From the NCBI GenBank assembly GCA_030699905.1, contig JAUYKQ010000022.1, forward strand, positions 1 through 48,347: DNA of 48,347 bases, in the 5' to 3' direction. Both the position numbers and the translations under genes were made by a program. The notes beneath the pieces were generated by a model that saw only the letters and a program-made list of their open reading frames with translations, was not told the origin of the DNA and made no database searches. Of the stretch, positions 8,490 to 14,129 are shown one piece after another (the stretch's first letter is position 1; each line of letters begins with the position of its first letter). The stretch comes from a bacterium. GTDB lineage: Bacteria > Patescibacteriota > Minisyncoccia > Phycocordibacterales > GCA-002787175.

Positions 8490-8714
8490 GGCGCAGAAAA
8501 ATGCAAAAAATCCCCGCGGGGCTACGGGCCGAGAGCGACAGAAATTATATGAACCAAAGAGCGGTGTTTAGAGGAGAGAGTTTTTTCAAACACACTCACA
8601 CTGCTTTTTTGTTCAATTCCGTCTTCGGTATTCCTAAGCTCCGTAAGGAGCGAAGGAAACCGCCCGACCCATAGCCCCGCGGGGATTTATTCCGCGCACA
8701 CATTTTTGAGCGCC
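8490..8714. repeat. Large palindromic element (about 225 bp), possible structured RNA
   Basis: An outer inverted repeat pairs GGCGC..AAAAATG (8490-8503) with 8700-8714, and AAATCCCCGCGGGGCTA (8508-8524) pairs perfectly with 8672-8688. The enclosed 145 bases contain weaker complementary stretches, including GAGCGGTGT against ACACTGCTTT. It fills most of the 393-bp gap between ruvB and the antitoxin and has no ORF. I could not match it to 6S, tmRNA, SRP or RNase P RNA. It could be a MITE or a hairpin-rich ncRNA. Confidence 0.7.
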
Positions 8715-8780
8715 GAACTAAATTTTCAAAAGTTTGTCTCTATACTGACTTTTTTGCTGGATAAAAATCCGTTGAATCAA

Positions 8781-8808
8781 TTGAATTTTCACTAATTTTT
8801 GTTATTAT
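8781..8808 (+). promoter_or_regulatory. Promoter of the antitoxin gene (leaderless type)
   Basis: TTGAAT (8781-8786), a 16-bp spacer, then TATTAT (8803-8808), followed by exactly six bases and the ATG at 8815. A shifted TATAAT at 8806-8811 overlaps it. Confidence 0.5.
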
Positions 8809-8814
8809 AATGTA

Positions 8815-9033
8815 ATGACCAGCATTACCTTCACAATAAAACCGAGGAGAAAAACCGCTTCTTCTCGCAACAGGAAGATTGTCGTGGAAATGGATGCCAA
8901 CCGCTTAGAACGGCTGGCGGCGGACTTCGGCATGCTTAATCCTGATTTTCTGAAAACCATAGAGCAGTCGGAACAGGACTACAAAGCAGGCAGGTTTCGA
9001 AAAGTCAAATCCCTGAATGCCCTCATCAAGTAA
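8815..9033 (+). CDS. small antitoxin-like protein, 72 aa
   Basis: A 72-residue basic protein with a predicted helical centre (VEMDANRLERLAADFGML) and a C-terminal segment KAGRFRKVKSLNALIK, typical of RelB/Phd-like antitoxins that precede ParE/RelE toxins. It ends 14 bases before the ATG of a truncated ParE/RelE-like reading frame (9048), the normal order of such modules. Assignment rests on size, tail sequence and this neighbour, not on a recognised fold. With the toxin broken it may be an orphan antitoxin. Confidence 0.6.
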   Translation: MTSITFTIKPRRKTASSRNRKIVVEMDANRLERLAADFGMLNPDFLKTIEQSEQDYKAGRFRKVKSLNALIK

Positions 9034-9047
9034 CTTTTCAGTTTATC

Positions 9048-9209
9048 ATGATTGAACTTGTTGTTACCGATAAATTTGAAACTCTTTTTGCCGAATTACC
9101 AAAGATAATTCAAAAGAAAGCCGCGAAACAGCAAGAAATGTTCTCTAAAAATCCCTTTCATCCCTCTCTTAACACAGAGAAATTGTCCCCAAAAGAAAAA
9201 GCTCTTTAG
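9048..9209 (+). pseudogene. ParE/RelE-family toxin remnant with premature stop
   Basis: The 53 codons read MIELVVTDKFETLFAELPKI.., including NPFHPSLNTEKLSPKEKAL. This is the first half of a RelE/ParE mRNA interferase or gyrase toxin. In the family the next residues are WSFR. Here the sequence is CTT TAG AGC TTT, so the expected tryptophan codon is a TAG stop, and the following bases no longer give a convincing toxin C-terminus in any frame. The usual length is about 85-95 residues and the catalytic C-terminal half is missing. Standard stops are used elsewhere in the window, so readthrough is unlikely. Confidence 0.7.
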
Positions 9210-9273
9210 AGCTTTCATCCGCGGTCTTTTCCATCAGCGTGGGGCTTTCAAAGTGTTCTGACATGGTGTATTT

Positions 9274-9576
9274 CTAAGAATTTTGGTTGAACTTTGAAGG
9301 TTGTTTGGCGTACAGAGTGTCCTCTGCCAGAAGCAGGGCTCGTTCGGGGTCGTTTTTATAAATCGCGACAAGGTCAATATTTTTTTCGGATTGGAGAGAA
9401 TCAATCGTGTCACCAAAATCTTTAGGATATTTATCTATCCACTCAAGCAGTTTTTCGCCTGAAGAAAAACCGTAAAATTTCTCTGCCATGGCGACCTGCA
9501 TCAGCTTGCGCAACTTGACTCTTTCGTCCAGAGAAATTTCCGGATTTTGATTTGGCTGTTCCAAAAAATCTTTCAT
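9274..9576 (-). CDS. hypothetical protein, 100 aa
   Basis: I do not recognise this protein. It is acidic to neutral and helical-looking (LDERVKLRKLMQVAMAEKFY, GEKLLEWIDKYP, DPERALLLAEDTLYAK), with no membrane segment. It is convergent with the toxin remnant and divergent from the homing endonuclease. A TAAGAT hexamer lies seven bases before its ATG, consistent with the leaderless pattern in this window. It could be a lineage-specific cytoplasmic protein. Confidence 0.5.
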   Translation of the reverse strand: MKDFLEQPNQNPEISLDERVKLRKLMQVAMAEKFYGFSSGEKLLEWIDKYPKDFGDTIDSLQSEKNIDLVAIYKNDPERALLLAEDTLYAKQPSKFNQNS

Positions 9577-9667
9577 TGTTGTTATCTTACGTTCGCATGC
9601 GATATTAGTTAAACATAGCTACTATGATACATAACAAAGCCAACAGTGGCAATTTTATCGGTTTTTT

Positions 9668-9708
9668 CTTATGCTACTAACTACTTATTACTATCTACTT
9701 TCTAAACC
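9668..9708. repeat. Heptanucleotide array upstream of the endonuclease
   Basis: Seven-base units TTATGCT, ACTAACT, ACTTATT, ACTATCT, ACTTTCT run between the divergent genes at 9576 and 9742. The unit family differs from those elsewhere but has the same period. Confidence 0.65.
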
Positions 9709-9726
9709 ATGACGGGTCATAAAACG

Positions 9727-9735
9727 TGGTACACT
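9727..9735 (+). promoter_or_regulatory. Extended -10 of the homing endonuclease gene
   Basis: TGG-TACACT is an extended -10 ending six bases before the ATG at 9742. No ribosome site is visible. Confidence 0.45.
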
Positions 9736-9741
9736 TAATCT

Positions 9742-10593
9742 ATGCCCAATTTTATAAAAATCTCCAGGGTTCGTTTGGAGAATTTGTATATCCGGAAGAG
9801 TTTAAGCTCCTACCAAATAGCCAAGGTTTTTTGTTGTAGCCAAAATACCATAATGGAGAGACTGTCGCGATACAAAATCAAGACGCGTACAATTCAGGAA
9901 GGAAAGGCTCTTACTAAGCCCAAATACCCAAGGAAAGATTTCGACGGGACAAAAGAAGAAATGTCTTACCTCATAGGATTTCGCTTGGGAGATCTGCATG
10001 TCAGAAAAACACACCCGAACAGCCCCACTGTCCAGGTACATACAAACAGTACTAAGCAAGATCAGGTCGATTTGATGTTTCGTTTGTTTGAACCGTACGG
10101 CTATGTTAAAGCGAACGGACCAGACAAACGAGGAGCTACGAAAGTTAGATGTTTCTTGAATAATTCTTTTCTTTTTCTCTTTCCAAAGGAAGAAAAAATT
10201 GCATCATGGATTTTAAGCTCCGTACCCTGTTCACTTTCTTTTCTTGCCGGCTACATAGACGCGGAGGGGTCTTTTGGACTAAATCCGAGGACACAGCCAT
10301 TCTTCAGCATGAAAAGCCAGGACAAGGAGATAATGTCGGCAATACAATCCATCATACTTCCCAAACTTACAATTGATACCAAACTTCATTTTGTGCGAGC
10401 TAAAGGGTCTGTTATGAATGGTATAGTATCAAATAAAGACGTGTATGGAATTTTTATATATAATAGACGAGACCTCAACCTTCTTCTCTCCGCAATATTC
10501 CCTATTCTTAAACACGCAAAAAGAAAGATAGACGCGTTAAAAGTGATTAGCCATATAAAAAAATGTCAGGACACAATCGCTGGTCTCAAATAA
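9742..10593 (+). CDS. free-standing LAGLIDADG homing endonuclease
   Basis: A 283-residue protein. Residues 1-50 resemble a helix-turn-helix (LSSYQIAKVFCCSQNTIMERLSRYKI). Next come a degenerate first LAGLIDADG helix (MSYLIGFRLGDLHV) and a well-kept second one (FLAGYIDAEGSFGL, near residue 172) with its acidic Asp/Glu. Such enzymes cut long, rare DNA sites and spread by repair. Here it is not inside an intron or intein: it stands alone and its 3' end overlaps the first 31 bases of yebC in another frame. The first motif lacks the usual acidic pattern, so activity is uncertain. Confidence 0.85.
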   Translation: MPNFIKISRVRLENLYIRKSLSSYQIAKVFCCSQNTIMERLSRYKIKTRTIQEGKALTKPKYPRKDFDGTKEEMSYLIGFRLGDLHVRKTHPNSPTVQVHTNSTKQDQVDLMFRLFEPYGYVKANGPDKRGATKVRCFLNNSFLFLFPKEEKIASWILSSVPCSLSFLAGYIDAEGSFGLNPRTQPFFSMKSQDKEIMSAIQSIILPKLTIDTKLHFVRAKGSVMNGIVSNKDVYGIFIYNRRDLNLLLSAIFPILKHAKRKIDALKVISHIKKCQDTIAGLK

Positions 10594-11096
10594 AACGCCA
10601 AAAGGGCAAGACAGATGCCGCTAAATCAAAGATTTTCGGCAAATTTGCCAAGAGTATTACCGATGAAGCTAAAAAATCGGGTGGAAACAGGAATTCCCCC
10701 GGACTTAAAACGGCCATTGAGCGCGCCAAGGCCGAAAATATGCCAAACGACAACATTGAAAGGGCTATTAAAAGAGCTACGGAACAGAAAACCGCCATGG
10801 AGGCGATTGTCTATGAGGCCTACGGGCCGGGTGGGGTTGCGATGCTTATAGAAGCGCTGACCGACAACAGAAACAAGGCGGCCCAGGAAGTAAAATTTAT
10901 TCTTTCCAAAAACGGCTACTCTCTGGCCGCCCAAGGTTCCGCCTTGTGGGCATTCACCAAGCAACCGGCAACCGGCGAATGGAAACCGACTACTACTATT
11001 GCCCTATCTGAAGACGACATCGTCAAACTGGAAGCGCTTGCCGAAGAGCTTGAAAATAACGACGAAGTGCAAGAAGTTGTAACCAATGCAGAATAA
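10563..11096 (+). CDS. yebC: YebC/PmpR-family protein, internally shortened
   Basis: A 177-residue member of the YebC family, whose members act as transcription regulators or as factors that help ribosomes at polyproline. The N-terminal signature is intact (MSGHNRWSQIKRQKGKTDAAKSK, then GGNRNSPGLKTAIERAKAENMPNDNIERAI). So are the GPGGVAMLIEALTDNRNK strand and the C-terminal end LENNDEVQEVVTNAE. About 60 residues normally found between the FTK of the central domain and the last beta-helix unit are missing (junction near residues 133-142). Family length is about 240-250. It overlaps the endonuclease gene by 31 bases. Confidence 0.9.
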   Translation: MSGHNRWSQIKRQKGKTDAAKSKIFGKFAKSITDEAKKSGGNRNSPGLKTAIERAKAENMPNDNIERAIKRATEQKTAMEAIVYEAYGPGGVAMLIEALTDNRNKAAQEVKFILSKNGYSLAAQGSALWAFTKQPATGEWKPTTTIALSEDDIVKLEALAEELENNDEVQEVVTNAE

Positions 11097-11100
11097 AAAT

Positions 11101-11123
11101 TGTGTAGCGTGTAACGTGTAACG
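11101..11123. repeat. Short heptanucleotide array before the four-helix-bundle gene
   Basis: GTGTAGC, GTGTAAC, GTGTAAC units lie between yebC and the next start codon. They belong to the same family as the array at 20062-20170. Confidence 0.7.
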
Positions 11124-11127
11124 AAAG

Positions 11128-11487
11128 ATGGAACACAAAACTTATCATGAAGAATTGAAGCGGTTATTAGACGAGTACGCGCGAGAGGTTTACGCAGTGA
11201 CAAAAAGTTTCCCTAAAGACGAGATGTTTGGAGTAACTTCGCAACTACGCAGAGCTTCGTTGTCCATTGTTTTAAATTATATTGAAGGTTACGCCAGGCA
11301 AAGAAAAGAGGTACTCCGAAATTTTATAGAAATTTCTTACGGCTCACTGAAAGAAAGTAAATATCTTGTCTATTTCTCACTTACGCAAAATTATCTGAAG
11401 GAAAAGGAACACGACAAGCTAATCAAACTTGCGGAACGAATTGGCAAAATGCTGTGGGGTATACTAATTGGCCTAAAAAACAAATGA
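11128..11487 (+). CDS. four-helix-bundle protein (S23 / 23S rRNA intervening-sequence family)
   Basis: A 119-residue all-helical protein: SFPKDEMFGVTSQLRRASLSIVLNYIEGYARQ and the YGSLKESKYLVYFSLTQNYL helix are the family hallmarks. Members are known from insertions in spirochaete 23S rRNA genes and also occur free-standing in many genomes, where their function is unsettled. Here it lies between yebC and ruvC and overlaps the ruvC start by four bases (ATGA), so the two are probably translationally coupled. It uses TGA as stop, which argues for the standard code. Confidence 0.88.
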   Translation: MEHKTYHEELKRLLDEYAREVYAVTKSFPKDEMFGVTSQLRRASLSIVLNYIEGYARQRKEVLRNFIEISYGSLKESKYLVYFSLTQNYLKEKEHDKLIKLAERIGKMLWGILIGLKNK

Positions 11488-12248
11488 CTTTAAACGCTAT
11501 ACGTTATACGCCATACGCTACACGCGTCCTCGCCATTGATCCCGGCTACGAACGCCTGGGAATAGCCGTTTTGGAGAAAAAAGAAAGCATCCTGCGCAAC
11601 TCTCTGCTCGGAAAGAAATTGCCGGGTTTTCCTTCCACTCCAAACCCTTATCCTCAACCCGTCAAAGAGGATATCAATGAAAATACTCTCCAATTTCTTT
11701 CAAAAGATTTGGGACAGGTTGGTACACCTACTTATTCCCCCACCTCACCCGCGGATATCTCCTCTCCCAACACCCCTCCTCCTCAAAGAGGAGAGGTTGG
11801 GTATTCTGGAAAAAAAATATTGGCGGAAGAGCTTCTTTTTTCGGAATGTTTCAAAACCTCCTCCAAGTTGCCTCACGCGGAAAGATTACGTCTTATAGGA
11901 ACAGAGCTTGAAAATGTCATAAAAAAATACGAGCCGAAAGCTCTCGCCGTTGAGAAACTTTTCCTAAACACCAACCACAAAACGGTCATGTCGGTTTCCG
12001 AAGCGCGAGGAGTAATTCTCTATGAAGCGGCCAGAGCAGGTCTCAAAATATGCGAATATACTCCTTTGCAGATAAAGATCGCCGTAACAGGATACGGACG
12101 CAGTGACAAGCATCAAGTAATATCCATGATTTCTCGGCTTATAACTCTTCCCCTCGGACACAAAAAACAAGACGACGAGTATGACGCCATAGCGGTGGGG
12201 CTCACGTTTTTCGCCACGGAAAAATGCCTTGCAACACGGAACTTGTAA
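11484..12248 (+). CDS. ruvC: Holliday junction resolvase RuvC with large insertion
   Basis: A 254-residue resolvase; the family is usually about 160-190. The catalytic core is present: RVLAIDPG (Asp19), AVEKLFLN (Glu), the YTPLQIKIAVTGYGRSDKHQV DNA-binding helix, and KKQDDEYDAIAVGL with the C-terminal acidic residues. About 80 residues (roughly 35-115) are inserted after strand 2. They are Pro/Ser-rich and partly encoded by a C/T-rich palindrome (11755-11810). The first 13 residues (LNAIRYT-PYATRVL) come from a heptanucleotide array, and another array supplies the last residues and the stop (CLATRNL). The ATG at 11484 overlaps the upstream gene. Confidence 0.92.
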   Translation: MTLNAIRYTPYATRVLAIDPGYERLGIAVLEKKESILRNSLLGKKLPGFPSTPNPYPQPVKEDINENTLQFLSKDLGQVGTPTYSPTSPADISSPNTPPPQRGEVGYSGKKILAEELLFSECFKTSSKLPHAERLRLIGTELENVIKKYEPKALAVEKLFLNTNHKTVMSVSEARGVILYEAARAGLKICEYTPLQIKIAVTGYGRSDKHQVISMISRLITLPLGHKKQDDEYDAIAVGLTFFATEKCLATRNL

Positions 12249-12370
12249 CATGGAACAAAGTGCCATACGAATAATGAATTTTGAATCCGAAATTCATTAT
12301 TCATTAGAAATTCACGCTTTGTAATTCTGAATTCGTAGTTCCATGTTCCATGTTCCATGTTCCATGTTTC
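12229..12370. repeat. Heptanucleotide arrays and AT-rich palindrome after ruvC
   Basis: TTGCAAC, ACGGAAC, TTGTAAC, ATGGAAC units cross the ruvC stop codon. Then comes an inverted repeat AATAATGAATTT/AAATTCATTATT near 12280-12305, then TTCCATG units repeated four times (12339-12368). No ORF was seen. Confidence 0.75.
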
Positions 12371-12473
12371 GTATTACATGATTTTTGCTCCACGAGTTAT
12401 CTCCTTGCAATTTTTTTTATTTTTGGTAAAAATATATTTGTTGGACTGAAATTATAGGCAAATAATTTTTAAT

Positions 12474-12602
12474 ATGGAAGAAGAAAATTTAGAAGAAACC
12501 GCGAGCTTGGAAGAAGGCGATGCTTCGCTTGACGAACTCGCCGAAAAAGAGGACGGGCTTGGTTTGATAGAGGACACCTTTGACGACATTGACGAACTGT
12601 AA
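12474..12602 (+). CDS. small acidic protein, 42 aa
   Basis: The short ORF MEEENLEETASLEEGDASLD..DDIDEL has about 19 Glu/Asp residues and a single Lys. It is followed five bases later by a strong terminator (12607-12638), which supports it as a transcribed gene. It has no recognised family. Strongly acidic small proteins of this kind can be nucleic-acid mimics, polymerase-associated or simply disordered; nothing in the sequence decides. It lies between ruvC and tyrS. Confidence 0.55.
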   Translation: MEEENLEETASLEEGDASLDELAEKEDGLGLIEDTFDDIDEL

Positions 12603-12606
12603 AAAG

Positions 12607-12638
12607 AAAACCTCCGCTTGGCGGAGGTTTTCTTTTTA
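12607..12638. terminator. Bidirectional terminator between the acidic ORF and tyrS
   Basis: An 11-bp perfect stem (AAAACCTCCGC 12607-12617 with 12621-12631, loop TTG) has a T-rich tail on the plus strand and AAAAAGAAAA upstream. It can therefore end transcription from both sides of this convergent junction. Confidence 0.9.
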
Positions 12639-14045
12639 CTTTACTTTAATTCTTATAAACCGGTGTTTGCCCACGCGAATGTCCATATCGTTTGTTACTG
12701 TTATCTTAGGATCGGGTGGAAGCTTTTCCCCGCCAACAACAGAAATTGCTCCTTTTTCAATAAGTCGCCTGAACTCGGTTTTTGACTCCACGGTTCCTGA
12801 AGCAATCAGAATGTCCGCCAAACTTGACCCATTCTGCGCTACTGTTTCCGGCGCATTTTCGGGCATTTTACCCGCCCTGAACGTCTCTTCAAAGGCCTTT
12901 TCAGCACCCTCGGCTTTTTCTTCGCCATGATAAGAGGCCACGATTTCTCTAGCCAAACGCATTTTTATTTCCTTAGGATTTACACTTCCCTTTTCCAATT
13001 TGACCTTTATTTCTTCTCTCTCTTCATCGCTCGCGTAAGTCGTTAAAGCGAAATACGAAACAATGGAACTGTCGGGCAACGACATTGTTTTACCGTACAT
13101 GTCTTCCGGACTGTCGGTGATGGCAATATAATTATCGGCGCTCTTACTCATTTTTTCGTCTCCACTTATTCCTGAAAGCAAAGGCACCGTCATAACAGCT
13201 TGTTCCGCGACGCCGTTTATTTTCATAACGTCCCTGCCAAAAAGCATATTAAACGTCTGATCTGTGCCTCCTATTTCCAAATCGCAAGAGCCGTAAATTT
13301 TTGACAGAACATACGAATCAATTCCTTGAAGAACCGGATACATCATCTCGTGCATGTAAAGTTCCTCGCCTTTATTGATTCGCTCCTGAAACATATCACG
13401 GGCGATAAGACGGCTGTGTGACACGCGTCTCAAAGTCCAAAGAAAACCGCGTAATGTTATGACCGCCACACCTTTGTCTGGATTTTCTTTTGCCTGCATT
13501 CGCGTTTTCTCAAAAACAGCAGCTTTGCCGGGAAAAGAGTTGGCATCGTAATTTATAGTAACCTGCTTGCCGTCCTGATTAATGTTTAAACTGACAGTGT
13601 GACCGGACGGAAAACCCAAGTCGGTAATAGCGGTGAACCAATCGGAGTTTCTTATCCAAGAGAAAACCTTTTTGTCAGTAAGCAGAATCTTACCAACTTG
13701 ATCTACGTAGGTTTTCATGTTTTCCTCTATTTCTTTCTGTTCAAGTTCCGGACGGACTTTGCTTTTTCCCGTGGGGTCGCCGATTTGAGTAGTGTAGTCG
13801 CCAATCAGAAAAATAACTTTACAACCAAGCTCCTGAAAGGCGCGAAGTTTTCTAAGAACAACGGCGTGCCCAAGATGAATATCGGGACGAGTCGGGTCAA
13901 CACCATGCTTTATCACGATGTCGCCTTCGTACTCCCCCCGAACTTTTTTCATCAGTTTTTCGCTGAATTTTCCTTCCGGATCAATAAACTCCGCGACACC
14001 TCGCCGTAATACCGCGTTGATTTTAGCGTCTATGTTTTCTGACAT
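12636..14045 (-). CDS. tyrS: tyrosyl-tRNA synthetase
   Basis: A 469-residue class I synthetase that charges tRNA-Tyr. The HIGH-type motif HLGH (residues 57-60), DYTTQIGDPTGKS, LEIGGTDQTFNMLFGRD, KMSKS (GDEKMSKSADN) and a C-terminal S4 RNA-binding domain (SLADILIASGTVESKTEFRRL) are all present. Residues of about 139-205 form an insertion between NSDWF and SRLIARDMF, where related enzymes have only a short link. I chose the ATG at 14045; the frame continues upstream to 14105 without conserved sequence. A TACATT hexamer lies seven bases before this ATG. Confidence 0.95.
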   Translation of the reverse strand: MSENIDAKINAVLRRGVAEFIDPEGKFSEKLMKKVRGEYEGDIVIKHGVDPTRPDIHLGHAVVLRKLRAFQELGCKVIFLIGDYTTQIGDPTGKSKVRPELEQKEIEENMKTYVDQVGKILLTDKKVFSWIRNSDWFTAITDLGFPSGHTVSLNINQDGKQVTINYDANSFPGKAAVFEKTRMQAKENPDKGVAVITLRGFLWTLRRVSHSRLIARDMFQERINKGEELYMHEMMYPVLQGIDSYVLSKIYGSCDLEIGGTDQTFNMLFGRDVMKINGVAEQAVMTVPLLSGISGDEKMSKSADNYIAITDSPEDMYGKTMSLPDSSIVSYFALTTYASDEEREEIKVKLEKGSVNPKEIKMRLAREIVASYHGEEKAEGAEKAFEETFRAGKMPENAPETVAQNGSSLADILIASGTVESKTEFRRLIEKGAISVVGGEKLPPDPKITVTNDMDIRVGKHRFIRIKVK

Positions 14046-14117
14046 GATTAATAATGTAACATAAAATACTGAATTTGTAATACGCGTGACTTTCATCTGT
14101 CCCAACTTAAAGTATGA

Positions 14118-14123
14118 TAATAT
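14118..14123 (+). promoter_or_regulatory. -10 hexamer of the penicillin-binding protein gene
   Basis: TAATAT ends six bases before the ATG at 14130. Overlapping alternatives (TATGAT, GATAAT) lie slightly upstream. No ribosome site is present. Confidence 0.4.
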
Positions 14124-14129
14124 ACCCCT

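Noticed and set aside
8490-8714. 6S RNA, tmRNA or RNase P RNA
   Set aside because: The conserved motifs of these RNAs (6S central bubble, tmRNA tRNA-like end, RNase P core sequences) were not found.
9048-9270. Functional toxin read through a reassigned TAG
   Set aside because: Recognised genes here end at ordinary stops and none has an internal TAG; the sequence after the TAG is also eroded.
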